DNA of 12,721 bases, from positions 1 through 12,721 of the forward strand of contig JAQVFD010000029.1 in the NCBI GenBank assembly GCA_028697435.1, written 5' to 3'. The position numbers were made by a program, and so were the translations under genes. The stretch is from Clostridiaceae bacterium. GTDB taxonomy: Bacteria; Bacillota; Clostridia; Lutisporales; Lutisporaceae. Below, piece by piece: positions 6,324 through 12,721 of this stretch (the stretch's first letter is position 1; every line of letters begins with the position of its first letter). The notes beneath the pieces are model-generated. The model made no database searches, was not told the origin of the DNA, and saw only the letters and a list, made by a program, of their open reading frames with translations.

Positions 6324-8306
6324 TTATTTCTTCAACTTGCGTCTAAGTTCGATTATTTTATCCCTAAGCTCTGCCGCCCGTTCATATTGCAGGGCTCTAG
6401 CACAGTCTTTCATTTCTTCTTCCAAAGCAGATATCAATCTGAGCAAATCATCCTTCCTCATGAACTCAACATCCTGCTTCATGCCGTATTTTACAGATTC
6501 TTCTGCGGCAGTAGTAGCTTCAATGATTTCATGTATTGCTTTTCTTATAGTCTGAGGTTCTATCCCATGTTTCTCATTGTAATCCATCTGAATCTTTCTT
6601 CTTCTGTTAGTTTCGCTTATTGCTCTTCTCATGGAGTCGGTGATATTGTCGGCATACATTATTACCTGCCCATCCACATTTCTGGATGCCCTGCCGACTG
6701 TCTGAATAAGAGAAGTCTCAGACCTTAAGAATCCTTCCTTATCTGCATCGAGAATGGCAACCAGTGACACCTCCGGAAGGTCCAAGCCCTCCCTGAGAAG
6801 ATTAATGCCTACAAGCACATCGAACTCACCTAACCTGAGGCTTCTCAATATTTTCATTCGCTCTATGGTAAGTATATCCGAATGCAAATACCGGACCCTT
6901 ATATCCAGCTCTTTCATATAAGCTGTCAGATCCTCGGCCATCTTCTTGGTAAGGGTGGTAACCAGCACTCTTTGATCCTTTTCTGCCCTATCCCGCACCT
7001 CTCCGATAAGGTGGTCAATCTGTCCCTTTACGGGCCTTACTTCTATCTCAGGGTCCACCAATCCGGTAGGTCTTATAATCTGTTCTGCTACATAAGAGCT
7101 TCGCTCAACCTCAAACTTCGCCGGTGTGGCACTTACATAAACCACCTGATTCAGCCTCTGTTCAAACTCTTCAAAATTCAAAGGTCTGTTGTCAAAAGCC
7201 GAAGGCAGCCTGAAGCCGTAGCCAACAAGGGACTCCTTCCTGGACCTGTCTCCGAAATACATGCCTCTGACCTGAGGTATCGTTACATGGGATTCGTCAA
7301 CTACCAATAAAAAATCCTTCGGAAAGAAGTCCAACAGCGTATAGGGTGCACTTCCCTGTGCCCTGCCGCTTATATGCCTTGAGTAATTCTCGATTCCGGA
7401 GCAATAACCCACTTCTCTCATCATCTCAATATCATAATTTGTCCTTTGCAGAAGTCTTTGGGCTTCAAGCAGCTTATCCTGTTCCTTAAGCTCCTTTACC
7501 CTTAGGATAAGCTCTGTCTCAATATTCTTTATTGCCGCTTCCAGCTTCTCCTGAGTAGTGGCAAAATGGGAAGCAGGGTATATAAAAACATGCTGCCTTT
7601 CCCCTGTTATATTTCCTGTAAGTGAATCTATCTCAAGGATTCTTTCTATTTCATCTCCAAAATATTCAACTCTTATTGCCTTATCCGAGGAGGCTGCAGG
7701 AAAAATATCAACAATATCCCCTCTTACCCTGAAGGTGCCTCTGACAAAATTTATATCGTTCCTGTCATATTGAATATCAATAAGCTTTCTCAGCATCTCA
7801 TCCCTATCCTTAACCATCCCTTTTCTCAAGGACAGCACAAGGGACTTGTAATCCTCCGGATCTCCAAGCCCGTATATGCAGGAGACGCTGGCTACAATTA
7901 TGACATCCTTTCTCTCGAACAGTGCAGCTGTAGCAGAATGTCTGAGCTTATCAATTTCATCATTGATATCCGCTTCTTTTTCGATATATGTATCGGAATG
8001 AGCCACATAAGCCTCCGGCTGATAAAAGTCGTAATAGCTGACAAAGTACTCTACACAGTTGTCCGGAAAAAACTCCTTGAATTCACTGCAAAGCTGTGCA
8101 GCCAGGGTTTTATTGTGAGCGAGTACCAAGGTCGGCTTCTGAACCTTTTCTATAACATTGGCAACGGTAAAGGTTTTACCTGAGCCTGTAACACCCAGCA
8201 GCGTCTGATACCTATCCCCCGCCAATATCCCTTTAGACAGTTTTTCTATTGCTTCCGGCTGATCTCCCGTTGGCTTGTAGTCTGATACAAGCTTGAATCT
8301 ATCCAT
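6324..8306 (-). CDS. uvrB: UvrABC excinuclease subunit B (damage-verifying helicase)
   Basis: UvrB receives damaged DNA from UvrA, verifies the lesion by strand insertion and recruits UvrC. The 660 residues contain a superfamily 2 helicase core: Walker A GVTGSGKT at 38-45, the beta-hairpin YYDFYQPEAY at 91-100, DESH (Walker B) at 337-340, SATP at 392-395, and motif VI QTVGRASRN at 535-543. A C-terminal UVR motif (about 624-660, with RALQYERAAELRD) pairs with the matching motif in UvrC. The ATG is preceded by AAGAGGGTG at 5-nt spacing. Only 11 bp separate it from uvrA. A LexA box and promoter lie about 240 bp upstream, behind a long structured leader. Confidence 0.98.
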   Translation of the reverse strand: MDRFKLVSDYKPTGDQPEAIEKLSKGILAGDRYQTLLGVTGSGKTFTVANVIEKVQKPTLVLAHNKTLAAQLCSEFKEFFPDNCVEYFVSYYDFYQPEAYVAHSDTYIEKEADINDEIDKLRHSATAALFERKDVIIVASVSCIYGLGDPEDYKSLVLSLRKGMVKDRDEMLRKLIDIQYDRNDINFVRGTFRVRGDIVDIFPAASSDKAIRVEYFGDEIERILEIDSLTGNITGERQHVFIYPASHFATTQEKLEAAIKNIETELILRVKELKEQDKLLEAQRLLQRTNYDIEMMREVGYCSGIENYSRHISGRAQGSAPYTLLDFFPKDFLLVVDESHVTIPQVRGMYFGDRSRKESLVGYGFRLPSAFDNRPLNFEEFEQRLNQVVYVSATPAKFEVERSSYVAEQIIRPTGLVDPEIEVRPVKGQIDHLIGEVRDRAEKDQRVLVTTLTKKMAEDLTAYMKELDIRVRYLHSDILTIERMKILRSLRLGEFDVLVGINLLREGLDLPEVSLVAILDADKEGFLRSETSLIQTVGRASRNVDGQVIMYADNITDSMRRAISETNRRRKIQMDYNEKHGIEPQTIRKAIHEIIEATTAAEESVKYGMKQDVEFMRKDDLLRLISALEEEMKDCARALQYERAAELRDKIIELRRKLKK

Positions 8307-8362
8307 TGTTACACCCTCTTGAATAAATATATATTTAAATTATATCACAGTGGCATTGAGTT

Positions 8363-8476
8363 TACATAATTACTTTATGATAAATCTGTTATATATGTCG
8401 TGAAAAAGATTTATCATTACAAAATTAGTTGAAGATTCTAATTTTGTGTTAAAGTAATGTACTTTTCACGACATAT
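8363..8476 (-). repeat. Nested and interlocking inverted repeats (possible three-way junction with pseudoknot)
   Basis: Four sets of complementary segments occur here. (i) ATATGTCGTGAAAA: 8393-8406 is complementary to 8463-8476, 14 bp perfect. (ii) TGATAAATCT 8378-8387 with AGATTTATCA 8407-8416, 10 bp perfect. (iii) ACAAAATTAG 8419-8428 with CTAATTTTGT 8438-8447, 10 bp perfect with a 9-nt loop. (iv) 8363-8377 with 8450-8461, 12 bp with a 3-nt bulge. Sets ii, iii and iv nest into a three-way junction; set i then joins the 19-nt loop of ii to sequence just outside the junction, as a pseudoknot or as an alternative long hairpin. Complementarity is seen directly; folding is inferred. Confidence 0.8.
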
Positions 8477-8488
8477 GAATCAGGGAAA

Positions 8489-8536
8489 ATGTTTTACACT
8501 ATTTGAATTCAATGTAAGATGTTTAGTGTAAAACAT
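8489..8536 (-). repeat. 13-bp perfect inverted repeat at the start of the uvrBA leader
   Basis: ATGTTTTACACTA (8489-8501) and TAGTGTAAAACAT (8524-8536) are perfect inverted copies around a 22-nt loop. In the minus-strand transcript this hairpin begins about 15 nt after the predicted start and is followed by only four U, too few for a confident terminator. Confidence 0.85.
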
Positions 8537-8538
8537 AT

Positions 8539-8552
8539 GGAACGTGTGTTCG
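8539..8552 (-). promoter_or_regulatory. LexA (DinR) SOS box of uvrBA
   Basis: Minus-strand CGAACACACGTTCC fits the B. subtilis LexA/DinR consensus CGAACRNRYGTTYC at every position. It lies immediately downstream of the -10 box and covers the predicted start site, so bound LexA would block initiation. uvrBA is SOS-regulated in B. subtilis and many other bacteria, which supports the call. Confidence 0.88.
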
Positions 8553-8557
8553 TATTT

Positions 8558-8586
8558 ATTCTATAATGTATTTCTTTCCCTGTCAA
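8558..8586 (-). promoter_or_regulatory. Sigma-A type promoter of uvrBA
   Basis: On the minus strand, a perfect TTGACA -35 (8586-8581), a 17-bp spacer, and TAGAAT as -10 (8563-8558), five of six matches to TATAAT. The predicted start is near 8551, inside the LexA box. The near-consensus strength suits a promoter held off by a repressor. Confidence 0.85.
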
Positions 8587-8688
8587 CCTGTTTTTAGAAT
8601 TTATGCAAGTATTAGTATAATACAAGAGTAATAATAATACTATACATTTCACAGTAAGCACTTGCGATAATAAAGTAACAATATACAC
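8587..8688. other. AT-rich spacer upstream of the uvrBA promoter
   Basis: About 100 bp between the ctpA terminator and the uvrBA promoter. It contains no convincing gene, only short AT-rich repeats and a weak 6-bp inverted pair, GCAAGT (8605-8610) and ACTTGC (8660-8665). I see no further feature that can be supported. Confidence 0.5.
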
Positions 8689-8715
8689 AAAAAGAAAAAG
8701 CCCTTAAGGCTTTTT
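8689..8715 (-). terminator. Intrinsic terminator of ctpA
   Basis: On the minus strand AAAAAGCC, a 5-nt loop (TTAAG), then GGCTTTTT, followed by CTTTTT. The 5' arm overlaps the ctpA TAA stop. This closes the ctpA (and possibly znu) transcript before the uvrBA promoter. Confidence 0.85.
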
Positions 8716-9916
8716 ACTTTATCTGCTTAATCAGTTCCTCTACAGCCCTTTCCAGCTGTATATCCTTCACATCTTCAGGGTTTTCTCCCTCTTTTATCTC
8801 CGGAATCTTAACCTCAATATCCGGCTGTATCCCCACCTTATTGATGCTTATGCCGTTGGGAGTATAATACTTCTGCGTTGTAAGCTTCATGCCTGAGCCG
8901 TCCTTAAGCTGCTCAATGGATTGGACCAGACCTTTTCCAAAGGTCTTCACCCCTATAAGCAGTCCCGCTTTCCTGTCCTTCACTGCCCCTGATACTATTT
9001 CCGAAGCACTGGCGCTGCCTTCGTCAATCAGCATTACAAAAGGCACATCCAGCTTACCCTGCTTTGATTTATAGTCTTCCCGTTTTTTTACCTTATCCTC
9101 GGTATATACAATAAGCCCCTCATCAAGAAGTTCATCGGCTACTTCAACACATTGATTTATAAAACCTCCCGGATTCTGTCTGAGATCAACTATCAGACCC
9201 TTAATTTTTTGCGCTTTTAGTTCTTTCAATGCTTTCTTGAACTCACTTCCGGTATCTTCATCAAACATGGTTATTCTGATATAGCCTATATCCTTTTCCA
9301 TCACATTGCTTTTCACTGTCTTAAGAATTATCTCTTCCCTGATTATTTCAAAAACCTTGGATTCACGTATATTGTCCCTCATAATAGTCAATGTGACCTT
9401 GGTGCCTTTTTTGCCCTTCATTAGTGCAACTGCTGCTTCCAGGTCAATGCCTATTATATCCTTATCATCAACCTTAATAATCTTATCATTGGTTTTAAGC
9501 CCGGCCTTTTCTCCGGGTGTATCCTCTATGGGAGCTACAACAGTCACATATCCGTCCTCACTTCTACTCACAATAACCCCGATACCTCCATAGGAGCCTT
9601 TGGTTGATTCATTGAAATTCTTGAATTCCTCCTTGGTCATATATAAAGAATAGGGATCTCCCAAGGACTCGAACATTCCTTTTATTGCACCCTCAATAAG
9701 CTGATTATCCTCAGCATCTTCCACATAATTACTCTTAATATATCCTTTAAGTCCCAATAGCTTATCCATGCTCTTAATCGTTTCATAGTCCTTCTGCCCT
9801 ATTACTACCTTGTTCCCCAGGCTGATAGCAACTGTATTTGTAATTACAAAGGTGCTGAAGGCTGTAATGATTACCAGAAATATTGCCCAAAAAAAAGCTG
9901 TCCTTTTACTAATCAT
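8714..9916 (-). CDS. S41 family carboxyl-terminal processing protease (CtpA type)
   Basis: A 400-residue serine protease with an N-terminal membrane anchor (hydrophobic at about 6-27) and the bulk predicted outside the membrane. A PDZ domain follows at about 107-190 (GIGVIVS, AGLKTNDKIIKVDDK), then the S41 core. The catalytic pair is Ser303 in GSASASE and Lys328 in TFGKGLVQ, with Gln332, matching the Ser-Lys-Gln arrangement of CtpB/Prc. The substrate is unknown; relatives process envelope and sporulation proteins. Start choice: an in-frame GTG at 9925 gives 403 residues, but it is part of the GAGGTG ribosome binding site. The ATG at 9916 sits 6 nt beyond that site and is preferred. It lies 84 bp downstream of the Fur-family gene; whether it belongs to the zinc operon is uncertain. 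Confidence 0.93.
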   Translation of the reverse strand: MISKRTAFFWAIFLVIITAFSTFVITNTVAISLGNKVVIGQKDYETIKSMDKLLGLKGYIKSNYVEDAEDNQLIEGAIKGMFESLGDPYSLYMTKEEFKNFNESTKGSYGGIGVIVSRSEDGYVTVVAPIEDTPGEKAGLKTNDKIIKVDDKDIIGIDLEAAVALMKGKKGTKVTLTIMRDNIRESKVFEIIREEIILKTVKSNVMEKDIGYIRITMFDEDTGSEFKKALKELKAQKIKGLIVDLRQNPGGFINQCVEVADELLDEGLIVYTEDKVKKREDYKSKQGKLDVPFVMLIDEGSASASEIVSGAVKDRKAGLLIGVKTFGKGLVQSIEQLKDGSGMKLTTQKYYTPNGISINKVGIQPDIEVKIPEIKEGENPEDVKDIQLERAVEELIKQIK

Positions 9917-9957
9917 CAATTTCACCTCATAATAAATTCTTATCTCATCATATTATA

Positions 9958-9986
9958 TTAATATTATCCTTCATATATTATCTCAA
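9958..9986 (-). promoter_or_regulatory. Weak candidate promoter for ctpA
   Basis: Minus-strand TTGAGA (9986-9981), 17-bp spacer, TATTAA (9963-9958), about 40 bp upstream of the ctpA start. Matches are five of six and four of six in very AT-rich DNA, so chance occurrence is quite possible. Confidence 0.3.
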
Positions 9987-10000
9987 ACCTTAATTTGTAT

Positions 10001-10420
10001 TTATCTGCACTTGCTGCAATAACCGAATATTTCAAATTTATGGTCGGTTGCCTTAAAACCTATTTCATTCAACCTTTCCACTTCAAGGTTTGCATATGGG
10101 CATATATCCACCTCTCTGGTCTCTCCGCAGCCTTTGCATATCAAATGATGGTGGTGTCCGCTTCCGCAAAGCTCATAATAGCTTATACCACTTTGTATAT
10201 ACATTTTACTAATTATTTTAAGAGTGCTAAGAAGCTCGAGATTCCGATATATGGTTGAGAAATTAATTCCCTTCAGCTTGCACTTAACCAGATCAAAAAC
10301 CTCATGGGCAGTATGATGCCCGGGGTTTTCATTAAAAACCTCAATAATGAATTTTCTTTGTTCTGTTAGTTTATAGCCCTTACCTTTCAACTCAGCTTCA
10401 AACTCCGCAATACTTTTCAT
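10001..10420 (-). CDS. zur: Fur-family metal regulator, probably zinc-responsive Zur
   Basis: A 139-residue Fur-superfamily repressor. The N-terminal winged helix spans about 1-82 (KLTEQRKFIIEVF, then FSTIYRNLELL as recognition region). The C-terminal dimerisation domain has two CxxC pairs, C95/C98 and C135/C138, that form the structural zinc site, plus a four-histidine run at 89-92 and a further His127 likely to contribute to metal sensing. Fur, Zur and PerR cannot be told apart reliably by sequence alone. Its place 29 bp downstream of znuB in the zinc-uptake operon argues for Zur. AAGGAAG serves as binding site. Inference: it represses the znu operon when zinc is plentiful; the operator would be upstream of znuA, outside the window. 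Confidence 0.88.
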   Translation of the reverse strand: MKSIAEFEAELKGKGYKLTEQRKFIIEVFNENPGHHTAHEVFDLVKCKLKGINFSTIYRNLELLSTLKIISKMYIQSGISYYELCGSGHHHHLICKGCGETREVDICPYANLEVERLNEIGFKATDHKFEIFGYCSKCR

Positions 10421-10449
10421 TTTACACTTCCTTAACCGGCCCTGCCGGA

Positions 10450-11259
10450 TTACTGCATTTTGAGGACTTTTTTCGCAATTAAAATAACAATAAGTATGAA
10501 TACCGAGGTCAGCACAATAGAACCTCCCGGTGCCAGGTCAAACCAATAAGATGAAAAAAGCCCTATTACTACAGAAACCAATGCAAAGATTACCGACAAA
10601 AAAACAGTATTCTTAAAGCTCTTTGATATCAATAAACTGCAGGCTACGGGTACTATCATCAGGGAGGATACCATCATCATACCTACAACTCTCATGGAGA
10701 CAACAATAGTCATGGCCGTCAAAACCGTGAAATACATGTTCAGGTTGGATACCGGCATTCCCGCTAACTCCGCACCCTCTTCATCAAAAGCCATATAGAA
10801 AAATTCCTTGTAGAACATATATACAGATATTAATATAACTATACTTAAACTTAAGATTATGTATATATCAAGTGCACTTACCGCTATTATGCTTCCGAAA
10901 AGATAACTCATAAGGTCTGCATTGAAGGAGTTGGCAAGGCTTATCAAAACAACAGCCAAGCCTATACTTGCCGAAAGCACTATGGATATCGACAGCTCGG
11001 CATAATGGGAAAATCGCTTCCTCAGTTTCTCAATAACTATAGCAGCAATTAATGAAAAAATCAATGCGCCCCATAATGGATACAGCCCTCCTAACATACC
11101 TGCGGCAATACCTGCCAAAGAGGCATGGGAAAGTGTATCTCCAATCATGGACAATCTTCTCATGACGACAAAGGTACCTATAAGAGGACAAATTACAGCG
11201 ATCAATAGACCTGCTGCAAAAGCCCTCTGCATAAATTCATAATTAAGCAACTCAAACAT
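10450..11259 (-). CDS. znuB: Zinc ABC transporter permease
   Basis: A 269-residue integral membrane protein of the ABC-3 (ZnuB/MntB) permease family with about seven to eight hydrophobic segments. Family features seen are MRRLSMIGDTLSHASLAG at 33-50, FDEEGAELAG at 158-167 in the cytoplasmic loop likely to contact the ATPase, and DLAPGGSIVL at 241-250. It forms the channel through which the binding protein's metal passes. The ATG follows GAGGAG at 8-nt spacing. Metal preference (zinc against manganese) is inferred from the neighbouring Fur-family gene and the histidine-acidic loop in the binding protein, not from this sequence. A 116-bp gap with a hairpin separates it from znuC. Confidence 0.92.
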   Translation of the reverse strand: MFELLNYEFMQRAFAAGLLIAVICPLIGTFVVMRRLSMIGDTLSHASLAGIAAGMLGGLYPLWGALIFSLIAAIVIEKLRKRFSHYAELSISIVLSASIGLAVVLISLANSFNADLMSYLFGSIIAVSALDIYIILSLSIVILISVYMFYKEFFYMAFDEEGAELAGMPVSNLNMYFTVLTAMTIVVSMRVVGMMMVSSLMIVPVACSLLISKSFKNTVFLSVIFALVSVVIGLFSSYWFDLAPGGSIVLTSVFILIVILIAKKVLKMQ

Positions 11260-11276
11260 AAGTTATACTCCTCACG

Positions 11277-11316
11277 AGTGCCTGAACTTTTATGCTTCGC
11301 ATAAAAGTTTTGCACT
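11277..11316 (-). repeat. Long hairpin in the znuC-znuB gap
   Basis: Arms AACTTTTATGC (11285-11295) and GCATAAAAGTT (11299-11309) form an 11-bp perfect stem with a 3-nt loop, extended beyond a small internal loop by AGTGC (11277-11281) with GCACT (11312-11316). No T-run follows on either strand, so it is not a typical terminator. It ends just upstream of the znuB ribosome binding site (GAGGAG, 11268-11273) and could affect mRNA stability or the relative expression of the two genes. Confidence 0.75.
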
Positions 11317-11375
11317 TATATGACTAAATCCCTATATGTGCAGCATTTCATTTACTGCAAATATTACGGGTTATG

Positions 11376-12131
11376 TCACGAATGCCTGTGTATTATCTGC
11401 ACGCTATTATGCTTTTCATACGCCTCTTTGAATACTTCCGAAGCCTTGTTTATTTCACAGTCATTCTCATAAAGCTTTCCGTCAAATAAGCACAATACCC
11501 TGTTGACTCTGCTATCTATCGCGCCTATGTCATGGGTGACCATTACCAAAGTAATTCCCTTCTCCCTGTTTAAAAACTCCATTAACTCATAAAAGCTTTC
11601 CTCAGAATTCTGATCAATACCTACAGTCGGTTCATCCATAAATATCACCCTCGGATTGCTGACCAGTGCTTTAGCAATGAATACTCTTTGCTGCTGGCCC
11701 CCGGAGAGCCTTCCGATTATGTTTTTCTTATATTCCAACATCCCCACGGTCTGAAGCGACTCATCAACCATCTCCTGATGAGCTTTTTTTATATGCCCTG
11801 CCAAACCAATAATCGGATATAGGTTTGCCGAAACAACCTCCTCCACAGTTGCAGGAAAGCCCTGGTTGAAGGAGGTGGCCTTTTGAGGTATGTAACCTAT
11901 CTTCCCCCATTGGTTGAATTTTTCAATGTCAATATCAAAAACCCTGACAGTACCATTCTGAGGTTTTATTAAGCCAAGAAAAATCTTAAGCAGCGTACTT
12001 TTACCCGAGCCATTCGGTCCTACTATTCCTATGAAATCTCCGTCAACAATGCCCGTACTGACATTATCCAGCACCTTGGCTTTACCGTATCCGAAGGTTA
12101 TGTTTTCAACTCTGATAATTTCCTGTCCCAT
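11376..12131 (-). CDS. znuC: Zinc ABC transporter ATP-binding protein
   Basis: A 251-residue cytoplasmic ABC ATPase that powers metal import. Walker A is GPNGSGKST at 38-46, the Q-loop YIPQK at 80-84, the signature LSGGQQQR at 142-149, Walker B VIFMDE at 162-167, and the switch histidine His200 (VTHD). Family resemblance is to ZnuC/MntB-type ATPases. The C-terminal tail carries histidines (HNS, IHRHS) of unknown meaning. Its ATG directly follows the znuA stop (TAAATG), with the binding site GGTG inside the end of znuA, so translational coupling to znuA is likely. Confidence 0.93.
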   Translation of the reverse strand: MGQEIIRVENITFGYGKAKVLDNVSTGIVDGDFIGIVGPNGSGKSTLLKIFLGLIKPQNGTVRVFDIDIEKFNQWGKIGYIPQKATSFNQGFPATVEEVVSANLYPIIGLAGHIKKAHQEMVDESLQTVGMLEYKKNIIGRLSGGQQQRVFIAKALVSNPRVIFMDEPTVGIDQNSEESFYELMEFLNREKGITLVMVTHDIGAIDSRVNRVLCLFDGKLYENDCEINKASEVFKEAYEKHNSVQIIHRHS

Positions 12132-12721
12132 TTAATCACCCAATGCCTTTTTCAAGTTTTCCAGGTTTTCATACATTATTGTCACGTAATCCTTCCCGGA
12201 CATTATATCTTCTTCACTTAAGCCTGCTGCATCATTAAGCACCAAGGTTCCGGCTCCCACTTCCCTTGCCAGGGTCTCAGAGAGCTTTGGACTTGTAAGC
12301 TTCTCAAAAAAAACATATTTTACATTTTTCTCCCTGCACTTCTTGACAAGCTCGACCATTTTTGAAGGGCTTGGTTCCTCCTGAGGATTGATTCCCCTTA
12401 TTGCAATCTGCTCTAGTAAAAAATCATTTGCAAAATATCCGAAGGACTCATGGGATACAACTATTACATTGCTCTTAAAAAGCTTTACAGCATTCTGAAT
12501 ATCTTCAGTCAAACCAGAAAGCTTTGATTCCAGTTTTAGCAAATTTGTTCTATAATACTCTGAATTTTCAGGATCAATTTCTATAAGGGCATCATAAACA
12601 TTCTGAGCTTGCTGCTTAATTCTTATCGGACTTACCCATACATGAGGATCATAGATTCCATGCTCATGGTTTTCCTCCACTCCCTCATCTTCTTCACTGT
12701 GTTCTGAAGACTTCAGAAGCT
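12132..12721 (-). CDS. znuA: Zinc-binding lipoprotein/substrate-binding protein ZnuA (3' part, cut by window edge)
   Basis: The frame is open to the window edge, so the N-terminal part, including the signal peptide, is missing. The visible 195 or so residues begin with an acidic, histidine-bearing stretch (HSEEDEG, ENHEHG) just before YDPHVWVSP, the linker and metal-ligand histidine typical of zinc-binding cluster A-1 proteins. A second ligand motif, SHESFGYFA, and the C-terminal EKLTSPKLSETLAREVGAGT match ZnuA/AdcA-type proteins. It would capture zinc outside the membrane and deliver it to ZnuB. A GTG at 12680 could be mistaken for a start but lies within the conserved domain. Its TAA stop abuts the znuC ATG. 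Confidence 0.92.
   Translation of the reverse strand, partial: LLKSSEHSEEDEGVEENHEHGIYDPHVWVSPIRIKQQAQNVYDALIEIDPENSEYYRTNLLKLESKLSGLTEDIQNAVKLFKSNVIVVSHESFGYFANDFLLEQIAIRGINPQEEPSPSKMVELVKKCREKNVKYVFFEKLTSPKLSETLAREVGAGTLVLNDAAGLSEEDIMSGKDYVTIMYENLENLKKALGD

Larger units (their letters stand above)
8307..8551 (-). promoter_or_regulatory. Long structured 5' leader of uvrBA
   Basis: From the predicted start site (about 8551) to the uvrB ATG is about 245 nt with no convincing open reading frame. Between 8536 and 8363 it is densely self-complementary, with two structural blocks (8489-8536 and 8363-8476) listed separately. The last 55 nt before uvrB, including the ribosome binding site at 8320-8312, have no obvious pairing partner upstream. 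It matches no riboswitch or T-box that I can recognise: no T-box GGUGG-type motif was seen. Confidence 0.5.

Noticed and set aside
8307..8490. Masking of the uvrB ribosome binding site by the CCCT in TTTTCCCTG (8481-8490)
   Set aside because: Only about four bases (AGGG/CCCT) would pair, over a distance of about 160 nt.
8481..8582. CAGGGAAA (8481-8488) and TTTCCCTG (8575-8582) as an outer RNA stem of the uvrBA leader
   Set aside because: The right arm lies in the promoter spacer next to the -35 and upstream of the predicted start, so it would not be in the transcript. At 8 bp and 94 bp apart it may be chance.
11341..11375. Zur operator in the znuC-znuB gap (AAATATTACG near 11359)
   Set aside because: Only one half resembles the Bacillus Zur box and there is no matching inverted half. 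The position inside the operon is also unlikely.
12132..12680. GTG at 12680 as the start of a 182-residue protein
   Set aside because: The frame stays open upstream to the window edge with a histidine-acidic stretch typical of ZnuA, and the GTG lies inside the conserved domain.

Overview
The window looks like ordinary chromosome from a low-GC Gram-positive anaerobe, most likely a member of the Clostridia. The reasons are AT-rich intergenic DNA, strong GGAGG-type ribosome binding sites, a B. subtilis-type LexA box, a Crp-type regulator paired with a polyferredoxin, and clostridial-looking protein sequences. This placement is inference from sequence style only. No phage, transposase, CRISPR array, rRNA or tRNA was seen. 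Nearly all genes lie on the minus strand; one lies on the plus strand.

Layout from right to left, the direction of most transcription. (1) A zinc-uptake operon: znuA (3' part only, cut by the window edge), znuC, znuB and a Fur-family regulator, probably Zur. znuA and znuC abut; a 116-bp gap with a long hairpin separates znuC from znuB. (2) A membrane-anchored S41 carboxyl-terminal protease (ctpA type), ending in an intrinsic terminator that overlaps its stop codon. (3) A 407-bp gap holding a near-consensus sigma-A promoter, a full match to the Gram-positive LexA box at its start site, and a roughly 245-nt leader packed with nested complementary segments, all in front of uvrB-uvrA. (4) The uvrBA operon, ending in a terminator whose T-tract lies inside the facing gene; heptad repeats fill the gap. 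(5) A membrane polyferredoxin gene on the plus strand, divergent from a Crp/Fnr-family regulator. Their 85-bp shared promoter region holds a 14-bp operator-like inverted repeat and a perfect 32-bp palindrome carrying a -10 box for each direction. (6) uvrC, 39 bp downstream of the regulator gene, then the first codons of a probable PspC-domain gene at the left edge.

All three subunits of UvrABC nucleotide excision repair are present: uvrBA under apparent SOS control, and uvrC separately, behind the Crp-type regulator. The zinc genes form a standard uptake module (binding protein, ATPase, permease, repressor). No novel multi-gene system stands out. The most unusual material is non-coding: the uvrBA leader structure, the divergent palindromic promoter, and the inverted heptad repeats at the 3' end of uvrA.
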